Positions 27,649 through 36,238 of a stretch of DNA of 64,000 nucleotides are shown in pieces. Source of the DNA: Chryseobacterium sp. SORGH_AS_0447 (GTDB lineage Bacteria > Bacteroidota > Bacteroidia > Flavobacteriales > Weeksellaceae). Within the stretch, counting starts at the first letter, position 1, and each line of letters starts with the position of its first letter. The notes below the pieces were generated by a model. It saw only the letters and a program-made list of their open reading frames with translations. It was not told the DNA's origin and made no database searches. The DNA lies in assembly GCF_030818695.1 (NCBI RefSeq), contig NZ_JAUTAR010000001.1:1916501-1980500 (forward strand). The letters are read 5' to 3'. The position numbers and the translations under genes were made by a program.

Positions 27649-28128
27649 ATGCTTGATCAGAATAATCAATCCATTGCCTTAACGGTAAACGGACATCATC
27701 ACAGGCTTGAGCTTAAGCCTTGGGTATCTCTTCTCGATGCCCTCAGACATACCCTCGACCTTACTGGTACCAAAAAAGGCTGCGATCACGGACAGTGTGG
27801 AGCATGCACCGTTTTGGTAGACGGTAAAAGAGTATTAAGCTGCCTGACGCTGGCGGTGATGAAAGACGGTTCCGAAATCACAACGATTGAAGGAATCGGC
27901 AATACCGACAATCTGCACCCGGTGCAGAAAGCATTCATCGAACACGATGCTTTCCAGTGCGGCTACTGTACGCCCGGGCAGATTTGCAGTGCCGTGGGTC
28001 TTCTCGAAGAAGGCAAAGCGGAAACCCGGGAAGACGTACAGGACCTGATGAGCGGAAACCTTTGCCGCTGCGGAGCCAACAGAGGAATTATCAATGCCAT
28101 CATGGCGGTAAAAAACGAAGCAGAATGA
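27649..28128 (+). CDS. (2Fe-2S)-binding subunit of a PaoABC/YagTSR-type dehydrogenase
   Basis: Small iron-sulfur subunit (159 aa) of a second xanthine-oxidase-family enzyme. First cluster ligands are in GCDHGQCGACTVLVDGKRVLSC, second in QCGYCTPGQICSA and GNLCRCGANRGI. Unlike E. coli PaoA it lacks a visible Tat leader: the protein begins MLDQNNQSIALTVNGHHH, so this complex is probably cytoplasmic. It overlaps the FAD subunit gene by 4 bp (ATGA at 28125) and is followed by the Mo subunit, giving a complete three-gene operon. Confidence 0.93.
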   Translation: MLDQNNQSIALTVNGHHHRLELKPWVSLLDALRHTLDLTGTKKGCDHGQCGACTVLVDGKRVLSCLTLAVMKDGSEITTIEGIGNTDNLHPVQKAFIEHDAFQCGYCTPGQICSAVGLLEEGKAETREDVQDLMSGNLCRCGANRGIINAIMAVKNEAE

Positions 28129-29144
28129 ATAATTTTTCCTATACCAAAACAAAAGAAGTAGCTGATGCTGCCCTGTTGCTGAAAGATAATCCCGGAAATA
28201 AAGCCATCGCCGGCGGAACCAATATCGTCGATCTGATGAAGTATTTTATTGTGGAAGCAGATACGCTGGTGGACATCAATGGAATTCCGGGAATGGATGA
28301 ATTATCCGAAACGGAGAATGGCGGAGTCCGTTTGGGAGCTTTAATGACCAATGCGGCCACAGCTTACCATCCGGTCATTGAAGAAAAATACCCGCTGCTT
28401 TCCAAAACGATTTTAGCAGGTGCTTCGGCACAGATCCGGAATATGGCGACCAACGGCGGAAACCTGCTGCAGAAAACACGCTGTTATTATTTTTATGATC
28501 CTTATGTACCATGCAATAAGAGAGAACCCGGATCCGGATGTCCTGCGATCAAAGGATACAACCGGATGCATGCGATTTTGGGGCACTCCTCCGACTGTAT
28601 CGCGGTATTCCCGTCGGATATGTGTGTCGCATTGGCTGCGCTGAATGCAACGGTTTTGGTAACCGGTCAGGATGGAGAAAGGCAGATTGCTTTTGAAGAC
28701 TTTCACCGGCTACCGGGAAACACACCGGAAATTGACAATAACTTACAGAAAGGAGAAATTATAACCGGTATCGAGCTGCCGGACGAAGATTTTTCAAAAA
28801 ATTACTCTTACCTGAAACTGAGAGACCGGAGTTCTTACGCTTTTGCCTTGGTTTCCGTAGCAACTGCGCTTACGATTGAAAATGATCTTATTGCCGAAGT
28901 AAGGATCGCACTGGGTGGGGTTTCCCATAAGCCATGGCGTTCTGCTGAGGCTGAAGAATATCTTAAAGGAAAAGCTCCGTCCAAAGAGCACTTTGCCCAG
29001 GCTGCAGATATCATTCTGGCAGAAGCCAAAGGATTTAAGCACAACCGTTTTAAAATTGATCTGGCCAAAAAAGCCATTGTAAGAAATGGGATGATGGCAT
29101 TGGAACCTGAAAGCCAGAGACCGGGGGCAAAACCGTCCTTATAA
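28125..29144 (+). CDS. FAD-binding subunit of a PaoABC/YagTSR-type dehydrogenase
   Basis: Middle subunit of 339 residues with the FAD_binding_5 motif NKAIAGGTNIVDLMKY, the second flavin contact NMATNGGNLLQKTRCYYFYD, and the CO dehydrogenase flavoprotein C-terminal domain (SYLKLRDRSSYAFALVSVA). Three Cys in the stretch CYYFYDPYVPCNKREPGSGC resemble the extra cluster site of the PaoB class. I take ATG 28125 (MNNFSYTKTKEVADAALLL); the frame is open further upstream to 27957, but that part overlaps the 2Fe-2S gene and has no family likeness. Confidence 0.93.
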   Translation: MNNFSYTKTKEVADAALLLKDNPGNKAIAGGTNIVDLMKYFIVEADTLVDINGIPGMDELSETENGGVRLGALMTNAATAYHPVIEEKYPLLSKTILAGASAQIRNMATNGGNLLQKTRCYYFYDPYVPCNKREPGSGCPAIKGYNRMHAILGHSSDCIAVFPSDMCVALAALNATVLVTGQDGERQIAFEDFHRLPGNTPEIDNNLQKGEIITGIELPDEDFSKNYSYLKLRDRSSYAFALVSVATALTIENDLIAEVRIALGGVSHKPWRSAEAEEYLKGKAPSKEHFAQAADIILAEAKGFKHNRFKIDLAKKAIVRNGMMALEPESQRPGAKPSL

Positions 29145-29171
29145 TCATTTATAAACACCAAACCTTGATTT

Positions 29172-31412
29172 ATGAAAAATTTACCATCTATAGGACAACC
29201 CCATAACCGTCTGGAAGGAGCTCTGAAAGTAACGGGCACGGCAAAATATGCCGGAGATTACAATGTAGAAGGACTTTTATACGGCTACGTCGTCAACAGT
29301 ACCGTCACCAAAGGAAAAATTAAAAGCATTGATACTTCCGAAGTAAAAAAGCTACCGGGCGTCGTTGAGGTTTTAACCCATGAAAACAGGCCTTCTACGG
29401 CATGGTTCGATTTCCAGTATGCCGATATGGATGCTCCCCCGGGAACGGTCTTTAAACCTTTAAAAGACAACGTCATCCGTTACAACGGGCAGCCGATCGC
29501 TTTGGTGATTGCCGAAACTTTTGAAATGGCAAGATATGCCGCTGTCAAAATTAAAATAGAATACGAAACGGAAGGCTTTGCCACAGAAATGGCCGCCAAC
29601 CTCGAAGAAGCCCGTGATCCGAAAAAAGGGCTCGCTTCTTTACTGAAACCACCTCCGCCAAAACCGAAAGGCAATTTCGATACTGTTTATAAAGAGTCCT
29701 TTGTAAAAACGGACAGCCAATTCAGTCATGGGACGGAACATCATAATCCGATGGAGCTTTTTGCATCTACGGTAATTTATGAAGGCGAAGGCAAATTAAA
29801 GATTTACGATAAAACCCAGGGCACCATCAATTCCCAGATGTATGTAGCCAATGTTTTCGGGCTCAAAATGAAAAATGTCCAGGTCATTTCCCCATTTGTG
29901 GGCGGTGGCTTCGGTTCAGGGCTTCGACCACAGCATCAGCTGTTTATGGCAGTGATGGCTTCGCTGCATTTGAAAAGAAATGTCAGGGTAACGCTAGACC
30001 GCTCGCAGATGTACATGATCGGCCACCGTCCACCTACGTTGCAGCATACCAAATTTGGAGCAGATGAAAATGGAAAAGTCAATGCCATATTTCACGAAGC
30101 TACGGGCGAAACTTCTCAGTTTGAGGATTATGTGGAAATTGTGGTCAATTGGGCCAATATGCTGTATCCTGCAGAGAACACCCTGCTGAAACATAAGCTG
30201 GTGCCCATGGATGTGTACACGCCTCTGGATATGAGGGCACCCGGCGGAAGTACGGGAATGCACGCCGTTGAGGTGACCATGGATGAAATTGCCTATCAGT
30301 TGAACATCGATCCGGTAGAGCTGAGACTTATCAATTATTCGATGGTCGACCAAAGCAGCGAAAAGGAATATTCGAGCAAAGAACTGAAAGAATGTTATCT
30401 TCAGGGGGCCAAGCAATTCGGATGGGACCAGAGAAACCCGGTTCCGCGAAGTATGAAACGCGGAAATAAGCTGGTAGGATACGGAATGGCTACCGGAATC
30501 TGGGATGCGAACCGGATGTTGGGAAGGGCAGAAGCGATTCTTAATGCCGATGGAAAAGTTGAGATCCAGAGTGCGGTTACCGATATAGGCACCGGAACGT
30601 TTACAATCATGACGCAGATTGCAGCGGATGCGCTGGGACTATCCGTTGAAGAAGTTACCTTCTCTTATGCCGACAGCAAGATGCCCTTTGCCCCGATCCA
30701 GGGAGGATCTTTTACCACGGCGACTGTCGGACCGGCGGTGCAGGCGGCCTGTGAAGCTTTAAATAAAAAGCTGCTCAAGATCGCAAAGTCGATCGAAGGA
30801 TCAGCTTTTGCCGAAGCGAAATTCAATGATGTCCTATTCAGGGACCGGTATATTGTAATGAAAAACGATCCTGGAAAAAAGATAAGTTACGATGACATTC
30901 TAAAGCAGAATGATAATACAGCAATCCGCACCAAAAATTCGGCAATGCCTAATCCGCTGACGTTCGGGAAAAAGGCGAGAGCGGTACACAGCGCTGTTTT
31001 TGTAGAGGTGGAAGTGGATGAAGAATTAGGTGTGATTGAAGTAAAGAGAGCCCTTACGGCCGTTGCTGCCGGAAGAATCATCAATCCTAAAACTGCCGAA
31101 AGCCAGGTATTGGGCGGTATGATCTGGGGAATCAGCAAAGCACTTCACGAAGAAACCATTACCGATCATGCGTTGGGTAAATATATGAATGATGATCTTG
31201 CGGAATACCATATTCCGGTTCATGCAGATATTCATGATCTTCAGGTATTATTTGTAAAAGAAGATGATCAGTTTATGAATGACCTGGGCGTGAAAGGAGT
31301 TGGTGAAATCGGTGGGGTAGGAATGCCGCCGGCAGTAACCAACGCGATTTATCACGCGACCGGCAAGAGAATTTATGACCTGCCGATCCACTTCGATTAC
31401 CTTCTGGAATAA
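29172..31412 (+). CDS. molybdopterin-binding subunit of a PaoABC/YagTSR-type dehydrogenase
   Basis: Catalytic subunit (746 aa) of a xanthine-oxidase-family enzyme, related to aldehyde dehydrogenase PaoC. The N-terminal part has IGQPHNRLEGALKVTGTAKY, the mid region QVISPFVGGGFGSGLRPQHQL and DMRAPGGSTGMHAVEVTMDE, and the C-terminus GVKGVGEIGGVGMPPAVTNA with the catalytic Glu. No export signal is seen, which fits a cytoplasmic complex with the two preceding genes. Aldehyde or N-heterocycle oxidation is likely; the substrate is unknown. Maturation should depend on XdhC and the cofactor genes upstream. Confidence 0.93.
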   Translation: MKNLPSIGQPHNRLEGALKVTGTAKYAGDYNVEGLLYGYVVNSTVTKGKIKSIDTSEVKKLPGVVEVLTHENRPSTAWFDFQYADMDAPPGTVFKPLKDNVIRYNGQPIALVIAETFEMARYAAVKIKIEYETEGFATEMAANLEEARDPKKGLASLLKPPPPKPKGNFDTVYKESFVKTDSQFSHGTEHHNPMELFASTVIYEGEGKLKIYDKTQGTINSQMYVANVFGLKMKNVQVISPFVGGGFGSGLRPQHQLFMAVMASLHLKRNVRVTLDRSQMYMIGHRPPTLQHTKFGADENGKVNAIFHEATGETSQFEDYVEIVVNWANMLYPAENTLLKHKLVPMDVYTPLDMRAPGGSTGMHAVEVTMDEIAYQLNIDPVELRLINYSMVDQSSEKEYSSKELKECYLQGAKQFGWDQRNPVPRSMKRGNKLVGYGMATGIWDANRMLGRAEAILNADGKVEIQSAVTDIGTGTFTIMTQIAADALGLSVEEVTFSYADSKMPFAPIQGGSFTTATVGPAVQAACEALNKKLLKIAKSIEGSAFAEAKFNDVLFRDRYIVMKNDPGKKISYDDILKQNDNTAIRTKNSAMPNPLTFGKKARAVHSAVFVEVEVDEELGVIEVKRALTAVAAGRIINPKTAESQVLGGMIWGISKALHEETITDHALGKYMNDDLAEYHIPVHADIHDLQVLFVKEDDQFMNDLGVKGVGEIGGVGMPPAVTNAIYHATGKRIYDLPIHFDYLLE

Positions 31413-31808
31413 CTTTTTCACTAAAAGTACAATCAATAGAAACGGGCTTCGGCACGTTTTTTTATGAGCGATATTAAAAAAGTTAATCTAATAAAAAACG
31501 CCCACAGATCGCAAAAATTTCACAGATGATAGGATGGCTTCGAGAGCTTCAGTCTGACAGTGCGTATGTAGCTAAGTTTGAATTAAAATAGCTCTTTGTT
31601 TAAGCAGAAGATAAATTCAGATTAATATTGGCGTTATGTCATCCTGAGGCTCTCGAAGGATTTTCGTAAAGGTATTGGTAAGGACTTAATGGCTTCAGCT
31701 ACCGGATAATATGCCGTTTTATCATCCCCGCGGGGATTCATATGTAGCATTAAAGATGATCAGTAAAGCTTCGACTTCAATTTCTCCAGTGTAATAAAAT
31801 TCTCTACT
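31413..31808. other. 396-bp convergent intergenic region with repeat fragments
   Basis: Lies between two converging genes. It holds CACAGATCGCAAAAATTTCACAGATGAT, GGCTTCGAGAGCTTCAG and GTCATCCTGAGGCTCTCGAAGG, all variants of the palindromic GGCTTCGAG / CTCGAAGCC repeats dispersed in this genome. No gene and no clear terminator was seen. Confidence 0.5.
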
Positions 31809-32948
31809 TTACCCTTTCCTGAACTGCTCCACTAATTCTGAAATTCTCTTGACGGCGATATCAATTTCTTCTTTTGTATTGTCCTTTCCGAGGCTGAACC
31901 TTATCGAGCATAATGCATCTTCGTCGCTTAATCCAAGGCTTTTGAGAACATGAGAAGGTTCGGTGGTTACCGACGAACAGGCAGAACCGCTGGAAACCGA
32001 AATATGCTGCAAAGCCATAATCAGCTGTTCTGAAAATACGTTTTTAAACAAAATATTGGACGTATTGAAAATCCGGTTTTCAACAGAACCGTTAACGGAA
32101 GTTCCTTCAATCTTCAGCAGTTCGCTTTCGAGATGATCGCGGAGTTTTTTTACATGGCTGGCATGTTGATCCATTATTTTTTTCGCGATCTCACAGGCTT
32201 TGGCCATACCGATAATTCCAGGGACATTCAATGTTCCGCTCCGCCTGTTTTTCTGCTGTCCGCCGCCGGTGATTCCGACAGTCAGGTGTTTTTTTATGGC
32301 ATTGGAAATATACAGGGCACCGACGCCTTTCGGTCCGTAAAACTTATGCGCAGAAAAAGCCATCAGGTCAACTCCCAGATCGCGGACATTCACCGGGATT
32401 TTCCCTACCGCCTGGGTCGCATCGCACAACAGGAAAGCCCCTTTCGCGTGAGCCATTTCGCTGATTTTCTTAATGTCCTGAACAGTTCCGGTTTCATTAT
32501 TCACCAGCATCACACTGACCAGAAGGGTCTTATCGGTGATGGTCTGTTCCAGAAGGTCCGGATCGGCCAATCCGTCGCGTCGAACAGGAAGAATAGAGCA
32601 GGATAAATTATTTTTACCGGCATGATCGGTTACCGTATCCAGGACGGCTTTGTGCTCCGTAGATAAAGTGATCAGGTGATTTCTTTCCCCGTTTGAAATC
32701 CCTCTTATAGCAAGATTGACAGATTCTGTGGCGCCTGATGTAAAGACCACTTCTTCAGGCTGGCTTCCGATAAGATCAGCGACCTGCCATGAAGCATTTT
32801 CAAGATGTTCATTGGCCGTAAGCCCTGCCAGATGGCTGCTGCCGGGATTTTCGTAACAGTCCGTAAAAAAGGGAAGCATGGCTTCCAGCACGTTTTTGTC
32901 AAGCCTGGTAGTGGCATTATGGTCAAGATAAATCTTAGGGGAAGTCAT
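31809..32948 (-). CDS. cysteine desulfurase (NifS/IscS-type)
   Basis: PLP enzyme of 379 residues that mobilises sulfur from cysteine as persulfide. Typical blocks are IYLDHNATTRLDKNVLEAML, NPGSSHLAG, the PLP Lys in FSAHKFYGPKGVGAL, and the persulfide Cys in SSGSACSSVTTEPSHVL, a short-loop NifS group. There is no neighbouring iscU or suf gene. It lies beside the molybdenum island, and the xanthine dehydrogenase class needs a desulfurase to make the Mo=S ligand, so it may serve XdhC or the MoeB rhodanese domain. That link is only positional. The YHS lipoprotein gene lies 91 bp upstream on the same strand. Confidence 0.92.
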   Translation of the reverse strand: MTSPKIYLDHNATTRLDKNVLEAMLPFFTDCYENPGSSHLAGLTANEHLENASWQVADLIGSQPEEVVFTSGATESVNLAIRGISNGERNHLITLSTEHKAVLDTVTDHAGKNNLSCSILPVRRDGLADPDLLEQTITDKTLLVSVMLVNNETGTVQDIKKISEMAHAKGAFLLCDATQAVGKIPVNVRDLGVDLMAFSAHKFYGPKGVGALYISNAIKKHLTVGITGGGQQKNRRSGTLNVPGIIGMAKACEIAKKIMDQHASHVKKLRDHLESELLKIEGTSVNGSVENRIFNTSNILFKNVFSEQLIMALQHISVSSGSACSSVTTEPSHVLKSLGLSDEDALCSIRFSLGKDNTKEEIDIAVKRISELVEQFRKG

Positions 32949-33039
32949 ATCAATGAGAAAAGTTGAATTCGTTACATATAAATTTACGAAATCCTTTTGG
33001 AAGACCGGCTGGCAGCGGATGAAAAGTTGAATAAAGTTT

Positions 33040-33285
33040 TCATTTAAAAGTATACGCTTCCGGTTTCCGGCTGAACTTCAGCTTGCAGTCTTTACTGCAA
33101 AATCCGTATACCGAACCTTTGAACAGCGCCGTATCGCTTACGCCTTCTGAAACCATCATATCGCATACCGGATCTTTTTCATTGGCAAACGCAATTTGGC
33201 CGCTGTTAAAGGAATCTTTTGTCTTTTCCCGGGTACATGCCATGATAAACAGTCCTGTAAAAATCAGAATAATAAGGTTTTTCAT
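33040..33285 (-). CDS. YHS-domain lipoprotein
   Basis: An 81-residue protein with a lipoprotein signal (LIILIFTGLFIMACTREK) and a short YHS/TRASH-like metal-binding domain: EKDPVCDMMVSEGVSDTA, then FKGSVYGFCSKDCKLKFSRKP. The three Cys residues suit binding of a heavy metal such as copper. Its position in the envelope suggests metal sensing or buffering. It is upstream of the cysteine desulfurase on the same strand and could be cotranscribed with it. Confidence 0.82.
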   Translation of the reverse strand: MKNLIILIFTGLFIMACTREKTKDSFNSGQIAFANEKDPVCDMMVSEGVSDTALFKGSVYGFCSKDCKLKFSRKPEAYTFK

Positions 33286-33426
33286 ACGAATATTTTTAAT
33301 AATTCATTAAATGTAAACATCCTGCAAACCTGTTTATATGATTTCAGTTAGCTTTCTTGCAGATCATAAATGGTAACGAAGCAGTTTTCATCGAAACTAC
33401 CATATCACTACCATATTTCACCATAC

Positions 33427-33458
33427 TTTGATTATAATCAATAGTATTTTTAACCTTT
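33427..33458 (+). promoter_or_regulatory. promoter of the cyanophycinase gene
   Basis: TTTG at 33427-33430, then 20 bp, then TAACCTTT at 33451-33458, close to TAnnTTTG. Transcription would start near 33465, which leaves a leader of about 50 bases to the ATG at 33514 and argues against the GTG at 33472 as the start. Confidence 0.5.
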
Positions 33459-33513
33459 CTCTCTATCTTCGGTGGTAAGAAATGTATATCAATATAACCA
33501 AACACAACATTGT

Positions 33514-34368
33514 ATGGATCCAAAAGGAAAATTGTTAATTATAGGCGGCAATGAAGACAAAGAGGGAAACAAGGTTCCTATTCAGGATGACAATAAGGAT
33601 TTTTCACCTTATCAGATACTCGGGCTTCTTGCCGCCAGCCATGACGACCGTATTGAAGTCATTACCTCAGCCAGCTCGGAGCCTGAAAGCCTGCGTGAAA
33701 CCTACGCAAAGACCTTTGCCGAAATAGGTTATACCAATGTAGGCTTCATTCATCTTCTTAAAGAAAATGCGGATAAATATTATGATCGTTTATCCAATGC
33801 CAAAACCGTATTTTTTACAGGCGGCGACCAGAACAGAATCTGCAAAGAGATCAGAGAAACATCCGTTGCAGCCCTGCTTATGAAAAAGTACCTGAATGAA
33901 GAGGGTTTTATGATCGCAGGAACCAGTGCCGGAGCCATGTGCATGCCTGAACATATCATCTGCGACGCACTGGATGAAGAAGCTATCCTGGAAAATGACC
34001 TTACGATCGGCTCCGGATTAGGTTTTTTAAAAAACTGCATTGTGGACACTCATTTCGTGAACCGCGGACGAATCGGAAGGCTTGCTCATGCCGTAACCCT
34101 TCGGAGGGAATGTCTGGGAATCGGGCTGGGCGAAGACACCGCGCTGCTTATTGAAAACGGTAGCCATGCCGTTTGCAAAGGATCGGGAATGGTGATGGTG
34201 CTGAATCCGCGCCAGATACAACACACCAATTGCGGATCAGTTGAAAAAGGCCATCCCGTATTTGTCGATAATGTGATCCTGAGCATTCTTACGGACGGCT
34301 GCCGGATCAGCTTATCTTCGGGACAGCTTGAAAATATTCAGCAACCGGAAAGCAATGATAAGCATTGA
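33514..34368 (+). CDS. cyanophycinase-like S51 peptidase
   Basis: Serine peptidase of the S51 class (284 aa from this start). MDPKGKLLIIGGNEDKEGN opens the Rossmann-like fold. The nucleophile elbow is MIAGTSAGAMCMP, and FFTGGDQNRICKEI and DTHFVNRGRIGRLAHAV are family blocks; the His after DT and the Arg-rich stretch are typical of cyanophycinase. It hydrolyses beta-Asp-Arg type bonds in the known enzymes. No cyanophycin synthetase or isoaspartyl dipeptidase is in the window, so the enzyme may scavenge external polymer. I prefer ATG 33514 to GTG 33472 because the family normally starts here and because of the promoter position. Confidence 0.88.
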   Translation: MDPKGKLLIIGGNEDKEGNKVPIQDDNKDFSPYQILGLLAASHDDRIEVITSASSEPESLRETYAKTFAEIGYTNVGFIHLLKENADKYYDRLSNAKTVFFTGGDQNRICKEIRETSVAALLMKKYLNEEGFMIAGTSAGAMCMPEHIICDALDEEAILENDLTIGSGLGFLKNCIVDTHFVNRGRIGRLAHAVTLRRECLGIGLGEDTALLIENGSHAVCKGSGMVMVLNPRQIQHTNCGSVEKGHPVFVDNVILSILTDGCRISLSSGQLENIQQPESNDKH

Positions 34369-34543
34369 TTCCGTTTCACTTAAAATATTGAGACCATTAT
34401 AATTGAAGCAAGTGTTTTATTTGATTATAGCACTGATAAACTAAAGCATAAATTAACCTGATAATTAACCTGCCAGAAGGATTTTGTGACCTTAATCATG
34501 AAATACTTTTTAGCAAATCCCTTTTTTTGCGGGAAAATGTAAT

Positions 34544-34996
34544 ATGAAAATTGTATTGTTGTTTTTTATGGTTTTCGGAAAGATACTAACGGCCCAGCTG
34601 CTGACCGTTAACAACCTCCGGCATCTAACTTCCGGCTCTCTTCAGAACCTGGATACCAAGCTTGCAGAACATTTTGATCTGGAAAGAAACCGGGAAATGG
34701 AAGATCCGAACAATCGGGTATATGCAACTGAAAATAAAACCCTCAGCCATTTTAAAGTATTGACGGTATTCACCAATGCACGGAACTGCATGGCACTTTC
34801 ATTGGTTACCCATGACCGGGCGGAAGTCTACCATTTTCATGAAGACCTGCTGAAAGAAGGCTTTATCATCAGCGATTACCAAGATCAGCAGGGAAATTCA
34901 GGTAAAAAATATATCAGGGAAGACATTATTGTTACCATAAAAAATACAGGTACCGATATTCCTGCACACCAGGTCGTATGGCGATGCCGTCAGTAA
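34544..34996 (+). CDS. small secreted protein of unknown function
   Basis: Not recognised. It has 150 residues with a signal peptide (MKIVLLFFMVFGKILTAQ, probable cleavage after TAQ) and then a soluble alpha/beta-looking domain: a basic and acidic first half (LDTKLAEHFDLERNREMEDP) and a second half with MALSLVTHDRAEVYHFHEDL. It contains two Cys residues, one in NARNCMAL and one near the end (VVWRCRQ), which could pair in the periplasm. It stands alone between the cyanophycinase and the Crp/Fnr gene, with over 150 bp on each side. Confidence 0.65.
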   Translation: MKIVLLFFMVFGKILTAQLLTVNNLRHLTSGSLQNLDTKLAEHFDLERNREMEDPNNRVYATENKTLSHFKVLTVFTNARNCMALSLVTHDRAEVYHFHEDLLKEGFIISDYQDQQGNSGKKYIREDIIVTIKNTGTDIPAHQVVWRCRQ

Positions 34997-35213
34997 ACCA
35001 AGGGCTTTATAGCCAACTGGCTTTCAATATAAACAAAGAATATAAGTAATGCCTGTTATCATAAAATAATCATCCTGCGTGTGTTTATTTTGATGCAAAA
35101 TATAATGATTATGATTAATGTATTATTCTTAATATTTTTAATTTCATTGCATAAGCATGATAATATTAGGTATTTTTTTTAATTTTACATAAAAATACAG
35201 TAATAATCACTCT

Positions 35214-35810
35214 ATGATTATATCCGAAGAGATTTTATTTAAAAACGGAGCTATTCTGCAAGACTTTGCCGCAGAGGATGTTATTTTCCGGGAAAACACG
35301 GCTTCCCAATATTATTATCAGATAAAAACAGGGGTAGTGAAGCTTAATAATCTTTTTGAGGACGGTAAAGAATTCGTACACGGCTTTCCGTATGAAGGGC
35401 ATTGTTTTGGCGAGGCTTATTTGCTTACCGAAAACCATTATGCCGTTAATGCCATCGCGGTTACCGACTGCACGGTGTTTAAACTTGATAAAGAATCTTA
35501 CCTTAACCTGATCCATCACCAGCCGCAGATCTTTTTTAAAGTCAGCCGGTACAGTGCCGAACGCCTCCATTTCCGGTATCTTATCTCTTCGTTTTTGGCC
35601 ATTCTCGATCCGCAGATCAAGATCCAGAAACTTTTAGACCACCTCAAAAGCTATTTCGGCTATCAGGAAAAATACAGCTTTTTGGTTCCCTTTACGAGAT
35701 ATCAGCTGGCTTCTCTCACCGGAATGCGGGTGGAGACCATGATCAGAACGGTTAAAAAAATGGAAAAGCTGAAAATTCTGAAGATTGATAACACGAAGAT
35801 TTATTATTAA
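35214..35810 (+). CDS. Crp/Fnr-family transcriptional regulator
   Basis: Cytoplasmic regulator of 198 residues. The cyclic-nucleotide-binding-like beta-roll occupies residues 10-110 (FRENTASQYYYQIKTGVVKLNN, GHCFGEAYLLTENHYAVNAIA), followed by the long dimer helix and a winged helix (FTRYQLASLTGMRVETMIRT). No Fnr-type N-terminal Cys cluster is present, and the phosphate-binding RxS motif of true Crp is not conserved, so the ligand is unknown. It lies just upstream of the ilv leader but is separated from it by 260 bp and by the ilv promoter, so a regulatory link is only possible. Confidence 0.9.
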   Translation: MIISEEILFKNGAILQDFAAEDVIFRENTASQYYYQIKTGVVKLNNLFEDGKEFVHGFPYEGHCFGEAYLLTENHYAVNAIAVTDCTVFKLDKESYLNLIHHQPQIFFKVSRYSAERLHFRYLISSFLAILDPQIKIQKLLDHLKSYFGYQEKYSFLVPFTRYQLASLTGMRVETMIRTVKKMEKLKILKIDNTKIYY

Positions 35811-36046
35811 AATTTAAAATACTAAGGCAAATAACTAGGCTAAATCCTGCAGTCTTTGTTTTTAGATAGAACATCCGTAAAATTTTAGACGTCGTAATTT
35901 TTAAAAGTTTCAGCGTTTGAAAATCAGCATCTTATAAGCCATATTCAAACTGATGAATATCGTAACAACTTTGGTTTTTTTATGTATTTACCATAGCTTA
36001 AACGAATAATTGTTAATAAAATGCTACCACATCTAAAAATTAATTA

Positions 36047-36054
36047 TACATTTG
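36047..36054 (+). promoter_or_regulatory. -7 element of the ilv operon promoter
   Basis: TACATTTG matches TAnnTTTG exactly and lies 17 bases before the leader-peptide ATG at 36072. I see no clear TTTG at the -33 place, so the match is partial. A start near 36060 would give a leader RNA that begins just before the Ile-rich peptide. Confidence 0.5.
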
Positions 36055-36071
36055 TACTATAAATATAAAAA

Positions 36072-36143
36072 ATGAACAACACGATTATCATTATTGTCAT
36101 TTCTATTATTATCGGATTTCCGGTGATGAGTAATGGCTCGTGA
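36072..36143 (+). CDS. Ile-rich leader peptide of the ilv operon
   Basis: A 23-codon frame too short for routine gene calling. After MNNT it reads IIIIVISIII, then GFPVMSNGS and stop: eight Ile codons and one Val codon in a run of ten codons. It lies directly before a strong terminator and the ilvE start. This is the hallmark of a transcription attenuator in which ribosomes stalled at Ile/Val codons report branched-chain amino acid shortage. Translation is inferred; the codon pattern is seen. Confidence 0.82.
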   Translation: MNNTIIIIVISIIIGFPVMSNGS

Positions 36144-36198
36144 TAATTATTGAAACAAGATAACACAAACCATTCTCATCGCGAGAATGGTTTTTTTT
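36086..36198 (+). promoter_or_regulatory. transcription attenuator of the ilv operon
   Basis: Four regions can be traced. Region 1 (36088-36095, within the Ile codons) can pair with region 2 (36128-36136, GAGTAATGG). Region 2 can also pair with region 3 (36170-36177, CCATTCTC) with one bulged T, as antiterminator. Region 3 also pairs with region 4 (36183-36193) as the terminator. Stalling at Ile codons would cover region 1, free region 2 and block the terminator, so the operon would be read when isoleucine is scarce. Pairings were found by eye. Confidence 0.72.
36167..36198 (+). terminator. attenuator terminator hairpin
   Basis: Perfect 11-bp stem AAACCATTCTC / GAGAATGGTTT (36167-36177 with 36183-36193), loop ATCGC, followed by an uninterrupted T-run to 36198. 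It lies 24 bases after the leader-peptide stop and 40 bases before ilvE. Confidence 0.9.
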
Positions 36199-36238
36199 AT
36201 GCCTGAAGTTTAAAAACATAATATAAAAAACAGTACTG

